A stretch of 6,794 bases of DNA from an uncultured Prevotellaceae bacterium (GCA_947176655.1 CAMWRK010000118.1:1-6794), one strand, 5' to 3'. Shown: positions 1 through 6,089, counted from the first letter of the stretch. Program-made: numbers and translations. Notes: generated from the letters alone by a model not told the origin.

Positions 1-19
1 TGTAAAGTATCTTTTTCAT
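1..19 (-). CDS. Start of a new gene, cut by the window edge (first 6 codons)
   Basis: An ATG at 19-17 opens a minus-strand frame reading M-K-K-I-L-Y before the window ends. The start is supported by a Lys-rich opening of the kind seen in signal peptides, an A-rich stretch just upstream, and a Bacteroides-type -7 element about 75 bases upstream. It lies in the same direction as the array but beyond a 257-base gap, so it probably belongs to a separate transcription unit. The product cannot be identified from six residues. Confidence 0.45.
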
Positions 20-94
20 GGCTGATTTTATGTTAATAGGTCACTGAATACCAACTCCTTGATGGAATTGACATGTTTTATACATAGCGTAGCA

Positions 95-102
95 CAAATT
101 TA
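95..102 (-). promoter_or_regulatory. Bacteroides-type -7 promoter element (TAAATTTG)
   Basis: Read on the minus strand, the bases are TAAATTTG, an exact match to the Bacteroides sigma-ABfr -7 consensus TAnnTTTG. It lies about 75 bases upstream of the ATG at 19-17. The -33 box is weak: the nearest TTTG (115-118) is only 12 bases away, where about 19-20 would be expected. It is the only -7 match I found in the intergenic parts of the window, which suggests that a new transcription unit starts here. The rest of the gap, 20-276, holds a 10-bp palindrome at 181-190, a small GTATG/CATAC hairpin (198-211), a TCA-repeat run near 144-152 and the repeat at 231-262, but no gene. Confidence 0.45.
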
Positions 103-230
103 ATCTTTTTTTATCAAACCACACGCCTTTGAAACGTTTTTTATCATCATCATTGAAATTTGAGACCTAAGTCCGTATGCCATGGCCATGATGCCAGTAT
201 GCCGCCATACGCAGTGGGTATCTTCCTTAA

Positions 231-262
231 GTTTGCATCAATTATCGGCAAGGAGTGCAGAA
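231..262. repeat. Array-flanking repeat, left copy
   Basis: This copy matches 6610-6641 at 26 of 32 positions by my hand alignment, in the same orientation. The strongest core is AATTATCGGnAAGGAGTGC, with one variable base. It lies 14 bases beyond the stop of the last lipoprotein gene of the array. The other copy lies between the redoxin-like gene and the first NVEAL gene, so together they bracket all four NVEAL-propeller pairs. It could be a processing or regulatory site, a dispersed intergenic repeat, or the trace of a deleted unit. The sequence alone does not decide between these. Confidence 0.5.
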
Positions 263-276
263 CTTGATTACAACGG

Positions 277-1413
277 TCAAAGGATTTTTCCCATGACAAT
301 GACCGGATTGTCTGCCTCCTGTGTAGCTTCTATAATGCTGTTCATCTTCGTCGCCGGGAGATTCTGCCCACGCGAACGGTAATGCTCCGCAAACCGACGG
401 ACAGCACCTGCCGGTATGGAGAATACCATCATGTTGCAGTCTCCGCCTGAAGGCACAAGCCAGGAGGAGGCGAAAGGGTAGTCGTCACTGACGACATTCC
501 TGTGGCAGACTGCCACACCATCGGCCTTCTTCACTTCATATATGCCGGAAATGTTCGTATTGAAGAAAAGCAACGAATCAGAGCCACACACATTCTGAAG
601 ACACCAGTTGAGTCCCTCATTGCGTTTGGTGAATTGCATCCCCCTAAGCCCGCCAGTAGTGGCATGGTCGTACCATCTATTGTCAAAATCCAAACGGTAC
701 ACATCGGTCACCCTCCCGTTGGAAACTGTGTGGATAGCGCTGTCGAACGGCATGCACACGTATGTGTTGCAGCCATCGCCACTAAGCGACTTGCCCCTTA
801 CAAACACATCCGCCACACCCTTGTCATACTTCAAGAGAACATCGTAGCCACGGCGAAGATCGGACTTGTCGTAGCTGCGGAGTTCGTACTGCCGCGTGTT
901 CCGGACATCCACACACAGGGCATACAATCTATGCTCGTCAACACTACACTCAAGTATGAGGTCGTCAAACCTGACGCACTCCAGAACATTGAGACTATAG
1001 TCAAGCACCATCACCTGATAGGGAGCATCACAATACACATACAGCCGTTCGGCAGCCGTGTCAATGGCGGCATCCTGTATACGCAGATATTCATTTGCGC
1101 CACGACCTACAAGCCGCAACGTAGATGTCAGGAAATTCCCTTTTCTGTCAAAAGAGACAATCTTGTTACCCCGCCGGTCTACGGCAAACAGATGCCGTTG
1201 AGCCAGCAAGAGCCGGCTTATGTCAGAGATGACGGCATCCGTGGTGTCAGTGGCCAACTTTACACACTCCATCCGGGACAATATCGAAGAGGCCTGCGTA
1301 TAGTCGTTATGGAAACTCACCGGATATAGAGCGGACTGGGGCGTAGTACAGGACGACACCATTGCCAGCAAAGCGATAAGAGAGGAAAAAAGGTAACTGG
1401 ATTTCATTCTCAT
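277..1413 (-). CDS. 6-bladed beta-propeller lipoprotein (BF3164-like), fourth in the array
   Basis: This is a predicted 378-aa lipoprotein. The signal peptide has a hydrophobic stretch at residues 8-19 and a lipobox, V-S-S-C, with the lipidated Cys at 22, so it should be anchored in the envelope and possibly exposed at the surface. The body is rich in short beta repeats. Residues 75-96 read as one blade (LFAVDRRGNKIVSF followed by a D-R-K-G-N-F turn), then the family signature G-R-G-A-N-E-Y at 103-109. The length is typical of Bacteroidetes 6-bladed propellers of the BF3164/TolB-like kind, whose function is not established. The C-terminus ends in a D-N-P-V-I-V strand that recurs in its paralogues. 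A second in-frame ATG two codons in (1407) is an equally good start. It follows the 138-aa NVEAL gene by 45 bases and closes the array. Confidence 0.85.
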   Translation of the reverse strand: MRMKSSYLFSSLIALLAMVSSCTTPQSALYPVSFHNDYTQASSILSRMECVKLATDTTDAVISDISRLLLAQRHLFAVDRRGNKIVSFDRKGNFLTSTLRLVGRGANEYLRIQDAAIDTAAERLYVYCDAPYQVMVLDYSLNVLECVRFDDLILECSVDEHRLYALCVDVRNTRQYELRSYDKSDLRRGYDVLLKYDKGVADVFVRGKSLSGDGCNTYVCMPFDSAIHTVSNGRVTDVYRLDFDNRWYDHATTGGLRGMQFTKRNEGLNWCLQNVCGSDSLLFFNTNISGIYEVKKADGVAVCHRNVVSDDYPFASSWLVPSGGDCNMMVFSIPAGAVRRFAEHYRSRGQNLPATKMNSIIEATQEADNPVIVMGKIL

Positions 1414-1458
1414 TCTGTTGTTTGTAATACTTAATCAATACGTCGTCTGTCTACACCA

Positions 1459-1875
1459 TTATATGTCGGAACTATGATATGCATTTCCTAAGCACGGCTC
1501 ATAGCTGATTTGACCATAAGTCCTATCATATTCTACATTACCTATTCCTTTTCTTTTGCCAACACCTGTGGCTATACAGGCATCAATCTCAACATCATAC
1601 ACCATGTCAATACCTGGCACACTATCATTCCCTCCTGAATAATGAATGCGCATTGTCGTTGTTGTATGCGATGTTCCGACCGTTGCATAAATTCCCAGAC
1701 CACCGCTGCATGGATTGGACAAATCTTCCCAGTCGTCTTCCTCGCCTGTTGCCAACGCCTCAACGTTAGCCAGCAACGCTCCGCTCAACCTTGTCCTGCC
1801 ATACTCATTGTAAGCACTGTAACCTGCAACAAACGCTGCCGCAACAGCTATTGAATATAAACTCTTCTTGTTCAT
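1459..1875 (-). CDS. NVEAL-family small exported or membrane protein, 138 aa, with cargo
   Basis: Residues 1-42 form the leader shared by three genes here: K3-K4, a hydrophobic segment at about 6-19, a Tyr/Asn-containing linker, then L-S-G-A-L-L-A-N-V-E-A-L-A with the NVEAL motif at 37-41. After it comes T-G-E-E-D-D and a Gly/Ser/Thr-rich cargo with three Cys (56, 100, 128) that is unrelated to the cargo of its neighbours, apart from a C-I-A-T tetrapeptide also found in the 98-aa paralogue. A Sec-type signal is plausible, but the cleavage site is ambiguous (V-A-G|Y is possible). The NVEAL family is known from gut Bacteroidetes, and I know of no demonstrated function. The start is supported by an A-rich TAAGAAATC just upstream, which recurs at the paralogues. 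It lies 18 bases after the 410-aa lipoprotein gene. Confidence 0.85.
   Translation of the reverse strand: MNKKSLYSIAVAAAFVAGYSAYNEYGRTRLSGALLANVEALATGEEDDWEDLSNPCSGGLGIYATVGTSHTTTTMRIHYSGGNDSVPGIDMVYDVEIDACIATGVGKRKGIGNVEYDRTYGQISYEPCLGNAYHSSDI
1751..1875 (-). repeat. NVEAL leader repeat, copy C (125 bases)
   Basis: This segment covers the first 41 codons and two bases of codon 42 of the 138-aa gene. It differs from 4595-4719 at only two positions, and from 3140-3264 at 14 positions by hand count. The last 38 bases of the coding segment (codons for the L-S-G to NVEAL block) are identical in all three copies. The identity stops sharply at the start of the cargo. Confidence 0.9.
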
Positions 1876-1893
1876 GATTTCTTATTTTTAATG

Positions 1894-3126
1894 TTATGCT
1901 TTACCGTCAATATTATAATGGACATGAAGTTTCCGTTTGAGTATTTCCAACAATCCATTCTTAAAATGATATTGAAACACAACAGGATTATCCTCTGCGG
2001 ACAGTGTGTCGCACAATCTCTTCAAATGCCTGTTGCCACCCTTCATGATGTTCTCCTTTGCTTCCAGCAATGTCAATGCATCTATATGCCCCATGTACTC
2101 TCCGGATATGCCCTGAGCGAAAAAACCTGACACATACGTTCCAATGTTCCCGTCATAAACCATTGGGGCTACGACAACACCCACCCTTCCATCCGTAATC
2201 ACTGTTTGAGCCCCATTGACAGCCAAGACAAAGTTACCGTCAACAGTCGTGATACCGGTAATGCCCAAGCCATAACCCCTTTCCTCCAGGGCGTCTTTCA
2301 GAGAGAAGAAGTCCATACAGTCAAGGCTACCCAAGACCGTAGCCGTCGGACACAACTTTGGCAATGGCACACGGAACGCAGGCGACATCCCGTCCTTGCC
2401 GTTGTATCTGTATACAATGTCCGACAAGGCCGATATTGCATATATCCCATTATGCGATACCGTCATGGGATTGTACAGAAACGGGTAGCGGACACTCCGG
2501 GTTCTGTTCCCTATCCCCTTAAGCAACTGTTCCCGTTTCCATACTCCGGAAACGTCTGAAAGCAATATATACTCAGCCGGACGTTCCATAACGTCATTTG
2601 ACAAGGCATTATAAACGACAAGGCTGTCAGGAGTGTGGCTTACTACATTGTCCATGCAGCCGTCAACAGCAGGTAACGGTGAGGCTGCGACAAAACGGCC
2701 GTCGTAAGAATACTCCAGCAACTTCTTGTCCGGATAACTCACAATGTATACGTGCTTGTTTTTCGTATCTAAATAGAACGTCTGTATATACATATACTCC
2801 TGCGGGCCTTTCCCAAAAGTACCGATCTGGGAGACAAATGCGCCAGAGGTCGTGAACGCATACAATCCTTTGCTGTCCTTCACAAACAACATGTCGCCAT
2901 CGCGCCTTACTGTCTCTACATCGCCCACGACACATTTCCTGGAATCCAACGCGATATATGACACGCTGTCCACCACCTCATCGAATGAGAGTTCAAGTGG
3001 ATCATCCGCATTCAGTATCCTGACATCGTTTGCCACACACGCCTCTTCCTTTGGCCGCGTGCCACACGAAGCGAGTAGCATCAGCACCGGCAACAGTGCC
3101 CGTCCTATAATTCTTGTTCCACCCAT
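1894..3126 (-). CDS. 6-bladed beta-propeller lipoprotein (BF3164-like), third in the array
   Basis: This predicted 410-aa protein is the longest of the four paralogues. Its signal peptide runs from R5 through a hydrophobic core to a clear lipobox, L-A-S-C, with Cys 21. A first blade is visible near residues 80-100 (LFVKDSKGLYAF), followed by the family signature IGTFGKGPQEY at 101-111 and a second blade with Y-D-G-R-F. The C-terminus carries the D-N-P-V-V strand and then a basic helical tail (L-L-E-I-L-K-R-K-L) ending in N-I-D-G-K-A. A remnant of this tail survives behind the 339-aa paralogue. The ATG lies 3 bases after the amber stop of the 44-aa NVEAL gene and in the same frame, so its translation is probably coupled to that gene. 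The signal peptide supports this start. The partner or ligand is unknown. Confidence 0.86.
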   Translation of the reverse strand: MGGTRIIGRALLPVLMLLASCGTRPKEEACVANDVRILNADDPLELSFDEVVDSVSYIALDSRKCVVGDVETVRRDGDMLFVKDSKGLYAFTTSGAFVSQIGTFGKGPQEYMYIQTFYLDTKNKHVYIVSYPDKKLLEYSYDGRFVAASPLPAVDGCMDNVVSHTPDSLVVYNALSNDVMERPAEYILLSDVSGVWKREQLLKGIGNRTRSVRYPFLYNPMTVSHNGIYAISALSDIVYRYNGKDGMSPAFRVPLPKLCPTATVLGSLDCMDFFSLKDALEERGYGLGITGITTVDGNFVLAVNGAQTVITDGRVGVVVAPMVYDGNIGTYVSGFFAQGISGEYMGHIDALTLLEAKENIMKGGNRHLKRLCDTLSAEDNPVVFQYHFKNGLLEILKRKLHVHYNIDGKA

Positions 3127-3129
3127 AGA

Positions 3130-3264
3130 CTATATGTTTGCCAACGCCTCAACGTTAGCCAGCAACGCTCCGCTCAATCTTGTTCTGCCATACTCATTGT
3201 AGACTCTGTAACCGGCAATAAACCCTGCTGCAATGACTATTGCACATAAACTCTTCTTGTTCAT
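3130..3264 (-). CDS. Leader-only NVEAL protein, 44 aa, cargo missing
   Basis: This short gene reads MNKKSLCAIVIAAGFIAGY, then R-V-Y-N-E-Y-G-R-T-R-L-S-G-A-L-L-A-N-V-E-A-L-A-N-I and an amber stop. It aligns with the other NVEAL leaders from the ATG to residue 42, including the NVEAL motif at 37-41, but ends two residues later, where the paralogues begin a 55-96 residue cargo. Substitutions are concentrated in the hydrophobic segment and are mostly conservative, and the frame is intact, so it may still be translated and kept. The stop is followed by TCT and then the ATG of the 410-aa lipoprotein gene, all in one frame. It may be a deletion product serving as a coupling leader, a minimal functional NVEAL peptide, or a decaying gene. 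Confidence 0.75.
   Translation of the reverse strand: MNKKSLCAIVIAAGFIAGYRVYNEYGRTRLSGALLANVEALANI
3140..3264 (-). repeat. NVEAL leader repeat, copy B (125 bases)
   Basis: This copy aligns without gaps to 1751-1875 and 4595-4719. It is the most diverged of the three, with about 14 differences from copy C, mainly in the signal-like hydrophobic codons. It is identical to both others from the L-S-G codons to the NVEAL codons. Homology with copy C continues upstream through 3265-3350 (matching 1876-1960), covering the gap and the tail of the preceding propeller gene. Confidence 0.88.
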
Positions 3265-3282
3265 TGTCTCTTAGTTTTAATG

Positions 3283-3347
3283 TTATGCTTAACTGTCAAT
3301 ATTATAGTGAGTATCAGCCTCCGTCTGAGCATTTCCAACACACGTCA
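3283..3347 (-). pseudogene. Untranslated remnant of a propeller C-terminal tail
   Basis: Directly behind the TAG stop of the 339-aa gene (3350-3348) is a second in-frame stop, TGA (3347-3345). The same frame then reads R-V-L-E-M-L-R-R-R-L, which aligns with G-L-L-E-I-L-K-R-K-L in the 410-aa paralogue. A one-base deletion then shifts the frame, and the end of the tail (H-Y-N-I-D) is readable in another frame. At the DNA level the match continues to the position of the paralogue's stop and on into the NVEAL ribosome-binding region. This is what remains of a tail that the 339-aa protein once had. Confidence 0.7.
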
Positions 3348-4367
3348 CTACAACCCAAACATCGTCACAACAAGCCTCTCTCCGCCAGATGAGGCATCAT
3401 CCTCATGGTATGCGCCGAAGAGGCAGTCGTTCCATTGCCAATATGGAGCAAACGGAATGTTTTCCGTGACATCCACCTGTCCGACAACAGAAGCCCGGGT
3501 CGTTGTGTCATATACATTATAATACCTGTTTCCGAGATAAAGGAAACTGTTCACCACCTTATTCCCCAGCCTGAACCATTTTGTATTATAGGCATAGCCC
3601 TCCTTTTCAGACGTAGCCTGCGGTTTGCCCTCAAAAGAATTTTCAATGACAGAACGGTAGCACAGCTCCACGCCCTGCCCATCCCAGAGGTAAAGCTCGT
3701 CAGAAGAGGGCTCTGCGAAATAGACATCGGAATGTTCGTCAGCGAAGAAACAATGCGTTGACATTACGGCATCTATCAGCAATGTCGAAGAGAGGTAACT
3801 GTCTATGACATTGCCGTCATCGTCCGTGTACACCAAACGCTTCAAGTTCTCCGATGGCGCAAGATTGCAAAACAAGAAACCGCCATCTACCTTGATAAAG
3901 TCCAATGGAATCAAATCTATACTGACTTTTCGCTTGAAGTTCAGACCTACATCATAGACATTACAAGCCCTTTCATAGAGCAGATATACCTCGTCTCCTT
4001 TGGTGCAGACGGCTCTTGGCATGATGTATTCCCCCGTACCGTGTCCTATGGCACGGACATATTTCAGCATCTCTCCGGACATGCGGTCGTAGCACGAAAG
4101 GCTATGATTGGCATCCAGAACATAGATATGCTGTGGGCTTACGCACAAGTCCACAACCTCTGACAGTACAACCCCATCCTTCGGCACCAAAGACAACGTG
4201 TCTCTTTGCGGGAACACGGATTCGGTATCAAAAGTGTTCCCATCGTAATCTACGACAAGAATCTCACAGGCATTGTCCATCGGATTGTCATGCCGATGGG
4301 CACAACTTGTAAACAATGCTACAAACACACAGACGGTAATGCCTGCGGCACTCAAATAACGTGTCAT
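3348..4367 (-). CDS. 6-bladed beta-propeller lipoprotein, second in the array, tail-truncated
   Basis: This predicted 339-aa lipoprotein is the shortest of the four. The signal peptide ends in a lipobox, F-T-S-C, with Cys 22. A blade is visible at about residues 80-102 (IYVLDANHSLSCYD), and the family signature is I-G-H-G-T-G-E-Y at 107-114. Further strands follow (VYLLYE, VYDVGLNF, DVYFAEP, LYLWDGQG). The C-terminus, R-L-V-V-T-M-F-G-L, aligns with the D-N-P-V-V strand of its 410-aa neighbour, but the tail beyond is cut off by tandem stops. The propeller itself appears complete, so the protein may still work without the tail. It follows the 98-aa NVEAL gene by 55 bases, and is followed after 83 bases by the 44-aa NVEAL gene. 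Confidence 0.83.
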   Translation of the reverse strand: MTRYLSAAGITVCVFVALFTSCAHRHDNPMDNACEILVVDYDGNTFDTESVFPQRDTLSLVPKDGVVLSEVVDLCVSPQHIYVLDANHSLSCYDRMSGEMLKYVRAIGHGTGEYIMPRAVCTKGDEVYLLYERACNVYDVGLNFKRKVSIDLIPLDFIKVDGGFLFCNLAPSENLKRLVYTDDDGNVIDSYLSSTLLIDAVMSTHCFFADEHSDVYFAEPSSDELYLWDGQGVELCYRSVIENSFEGKPQATSEKEGYAYNTKWFRLGNKVVNSFLYLGNRYYNVYDTTTRASVVGQVDVTENIPFAPYWQWNDCLFGAYHEDDASSGGERLVVTMFGL

Positions 4368-4404
4368 AATAAATTATATCCATTCTACCTTGTTTGACCT
4401 AACT

Positions 4405-4421
4405 CTTCATTGTACATGAAG
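4405..4421 (-). other. Small hairpin directly behind the 98-aa NVEAL stop
   Basis: CTTCAT and ATGAAG form a 6-bp stem with a 5-base loop, starting one base beyond the TAA stop of the 98-aa gene and lying before the 339-aa lipoprotein gene. It has no U-tract and is too weak to be called a terminator. It might slow 3' decay of the small gene's message, or be chance. Confidence 0.3.
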
Positions 4422-4422
4422 C

Positions 4423-4719
4423 TTATCTGCTGCAACATTTTTGGCGAGAGTGAGTGTGCGGGGTTGAATACGGTCCTCTATATTGCTCTGTTCCACCCCA
4501 GGAGGTTGCAATACAGTATCCTGTTGGTTTGTCAAATTTATCTTTTTCATTAAGATGCATCGTAAAATAGCCGTAGTCTTCATCCTCAGTCTCCGCCAAC
4601 GCCTCAACGTTAGCCAGCAACGCTCCGCTCAACTTTGTCCTGCCATACTCATTGTAAGCACTGTAACCTGCAACAAACGCTGCCGCAACAGCTATTGAAT
4701 ATAAACTCTTCCTGTTCAT
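4423..4719 (-). CDS. NVEAL-family small exported or membrane protein, 98 aa, with cargo
   Basis: The leader (residues 1-42) differs from the 138-aa paralogue only at residues 3 (Arg for Lys) and 29 (Lys for Arg). It has the same hydrophobic segment at about 6-19 and NVEAL at 37-41. The cargo begins with an acidic stretch, E-T-E-D-E-D, and turns polar and basic, ending in H-T-H-S-R-Q-K-C-C-S-R. It has three Cys (69, 95, 96). Apart from C-I-A-T (69-72), it shows no clear similarity to the other cargoes. The length is closest to the 70-100 aa that I recall as typical of NVEAL proteins. Upstream is the shared A-rich TAAGAAAATC before the ATG. It is the partner gene of the 339-aa lipoprotein that follows. 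Cleavage and final location are not settled by the sequence. Confidence 0.85.
   Translation of the reverse strand: MNRKSLYSIAVAAAFVAGYSAYNEYGRTKLSGALLANVEALAETEDEDYGYFTMHLNEKDKFDKPTGYCIATSWGGTEQYRGPYSTPHTHSRQKCCSR
4595..4719 (-). repeat. NVEAL leader repeat, copy A (125 bases)
   Basis: This copy is identical to 1751-1875 except at two positions (codons 3 and 29). Outside the repeat the flanking cargo sequences are unrelated. Upstream, only the ribosome-binding region resembles the other copies, so the longer homology block seen between copies B and C does not extend to this one. Confidence 0.9.
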
Positions 4720-4862
4720 GATTTTCTTATCTTATGTGTTATAATTATTCTTGTCTGTGCCCCTGTTTGACGCATGGGATGGACAGCACTCTTCACATTG
4801 TCCCTTGCATAGTATCCTATGAATTGGACGTTTAATCTGTATTCTCTATTATATGCCTATAT

Positions 4863-4871
4863 ACCTCCTTT
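4863..4871 (-). promoter_or_regulatory. Orphan Shine-Dalgarno-like sequence
   Basis: The minus strand reads AAAGGAGGT, a full complement to the usual 16S rRNA 3' end, which is uncommon in Bacteroides. No ATG, GTG or TTG lies at a usable distance, and the first ATG, about 50 bases on, opens only five codons. It starts 6 bases beyond the perfect inverted repeat at 4878-4924. The remaining gap, 4720-4862, contains no gene and no -7 promoter match. The site may be a regulatory ribosome-binding decoy, a leftover of a lost gene, or coincidence. Confidence 0.35.
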
Positions 4872-4877
4872 CCGTAT

Positions 4878-4924
4878 CAATGATTGGTATCAGCAAGTAT
4901 ACATATTGCTGATACCAATCATTG
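4878..4924. other. Perfect 19-bp inverted repeat over the end of the 373-aa gene
   Basis: Arms 4878-4896 and 4906-4924 are perfect reverse complements, with a 9-base loop (4897-4905). The stop codon of the 373-aa gene (4921-4919) and the codon before it lie inside one arm. In the minus-strand transcript this makes a long uninterrupted hairpin. No U-run follows it, so it is not a textbook intrinsic terminator. It may act as a partial terminator or as an mRNA-stabilising or processing structure, dividing the first NVEAL-propeller pair from the rest of the array. Confidence 0.8.
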
Positions 4925-6040
4925 CTTCTGACGCATTTTAACAATATAATAGTTATCTGCATACGAGACTTTACCCTCAAGGTCTGACAACGCAGTGCCA
5001 AGCAGTTTTCTTATTGGTTCCATGTATCTCCTGCCTGTATCCATATAGCAAAGAAGTGTGCTGGCAGAGATGACCTTGTAGAAATACCCTAAGCGACAAC
5101 AATCGAATGAATAACTGAAATCTGTATGATGCATAAGAGTTGCGGTCTTGTCCGAAAGGCTTAACCTGAAATCATAGTATCCGGCATTATGCTCCATTAT
5201 CCCGCGAACCACACCGTTGCAAACCTGATATGAGTTGATGCGATATATCCCGTCCCCCATGTCCGTATTGTCTCTTATATTGGTCTCAGCCAGCATATTT
5301 TCCAGTCCGATAGAATATTTCACGACATTCTGCGGCACATCCTTGTCGCATACGTAAAAGCAGGAATTAAAGGGATCCAGACAATATATGCTGTTGCCGT
5401 CTTCCTGCATAACGTGTCCATTGTCCATGCCCAAAGGTGTGCCAATAGGAGCAACCGGAGTTTCTATAATATCGGCAATAGGCTTCATGTCCTTTCCATA
5501 CAATTTCATCAGACTTGCCTCCTGCCTGTGAAAATATCCCAGATATACCCCTTTGTCTGTCAGCAGTATATCTTCTGCCCCACTGTCGTTTTCAATGCCC
5601 AGTGCAGACAGAAAAGTTCCATCGGCATTATACAGATATATCTCAGGATAGTTGATGACAGCCACGGTGTCCCCTTTGGCATTGGATGCCATATTCATTA
5701 TCATCTGATACTCACCCTTGGCATGCCCTATTCTGCCTATAGCGTTTCTGAACCTCCCGTCAGGATGGAAAGAAAGAACCCGTGGCATGGAGGCCGCATC
5801 AAGCACATACATACCTGTATCCGTTACAATGAGTTTCTTGACATCCGTCAGCATACACTCCTGCCTGTTTTCAAGAGGAATGATTTCAAAATCCGTGAAC
5901 TCATCCGAAAGAGATGTCGCATTTTCCGCAAAATGCGCATCAAGTATTACGTTTTGCAATTCGGCAACCTTGTCTGCACCTTTTTGGCATGATGCCAATA
6001 ACATTGTATATAAAAGAAATGTAAGGATTCTATTATTCAT
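4919..6040 (-). CDS. 6-bladed beta-propeller lipoprotein (BF3164-like), first in the array
   Basis: This predicted 373-aa lipoprotein has a short signal peptide (N3-R4, a hydrophobic run at 5-15) and an ideal lipobox, L-A-S-C, with Cys 18. The blade pattern starts near residues 77-97 (MYVLDAASMPRVLSFHPDG), followed by the family signature IGRIGHAKGEY at 101-111 and further strands such as IYLYNADGTFLSALG and GVYLGYF. The C-terminus ends in a D-N-Y-Y-I-V strand with a short basic end and lacks the helical tail of the 410-aa paralogue. Its last codons form one arm of a 19-bp inverted repeat. It lies 113 bases behind the 143-aa NVEAL gene, with a hairpin in that gap. The molecular partner is unknown, and pairing with the NVEAL protein is inferred from gene order. 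Confidence 0.85.
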   Translation of the reverse strand: MNNRILTFLLYTMLLASCQKGADKVAELQNVILDAHFAENATSLSDEFTDFEIIPLENRQECMLTDVKKLIVTDTGMYVLDAASMPRVLSFHPDGRFRNAIGRIGHAKGEYQMIMNMASNAKGDTVAVINYPEIYLYNADGTFLSALGIENDSGAEDILLTDKGVYLGYFHRQEASLMKLYGKDMKPIADIIETPVAPIGTPLGMDNGHVMQEDGNSIYCLDPFNSCFYVCDKDVPQNVVKYSIGLENMLAETNIRDNTDMGDGIYRINSYQVCNGVVRGIMEHNAGYYDFRLSLSDKTATLMHHTDFSYSFDCCRLGYFYKVISASTLLCYMDTGRRYMEPIRKLLGTALSDLEGKVSYADNYYIVKMRQKQ

Positions 6041-6054
6041 AAAGATAACTGTTT

Positions 6055-6089
6055 AAATGGGTTGCTGTTTTACAGGCAACAACCCATTT
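6055..6089 (-). other. Hairpin in the leader of the 373-aa lipoprotein gene
   Basis: Arms 6055-6064 and 6080-6089 (AAATGGGTTG with its complement) form a 10-bp stem. CTGT/ACAG (6065-6068 with 6072-6075) extends it past a 4-base bulge, closed by a 3-base loop. It ends 14 bases before the ATG of the 373-aa gene and lies 64 bases behind the 143-aa NVEAL stop. Only a short, weak U-poor stretch follows. It could lower expression of the lipoprotein relative to the small protein, by attenuation or by limiting ribosome access, or protect the upstream message from decay. Confidence 0.6.

Noticed and set aside
115..118. -33 box for the left-edge promoter
   Set aside because: TTTG is present on the minus strand but only 12 bases from the -7 element, well short of the usual spacing of about 19-20.
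182..382. Plus-strand 66-codon open frame at the left gap
   Set aside because: It runs into the antisense of the 378-aa gene, has no ribosome-binding region or recognisable product, and overlaps the flanking repeat.
502..1329. Plus-strand 275-codon open frame
   Set aside because: It is antisense to the 378-aa lipoprotein gene, which has a signal peptide, lipobox and propeller signature. The plus-strand product has no recognisable order of domains or signals and is a shadow frame.
4407..4607. Second minus-strand frame overlapping the 98-aa NVEAL gene, considered as a frameshifted cargo
   Set aside because: The 98-aa frame already continues with an acidic, then Cys-containing cargo like the others. 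The alternative frame is basic at its start and shows no cargo-like features.
1751..4719. CRISPR-like or insertion-sequence repeat
   Set aside because: The three 125-base repeats are coding leaders spaced by whole genes, with no regular spacers, terminal inverted repeats or transposase.
4878..4924. Textbook intrinsic terminator
   Set aside because: The stem is perfect, but it is AT/GC mixed and no U-run follows on either strand. The next pair downstream has no visible promoter of its own, so full termination here is doubtful.
5414..5992. Plus-strand 192-codon open frame
   Set aside because: It is antisense to the 373-aa lipoprotein gene and has no credible start region or domain. Long antisense frames are expected opposite such genes.
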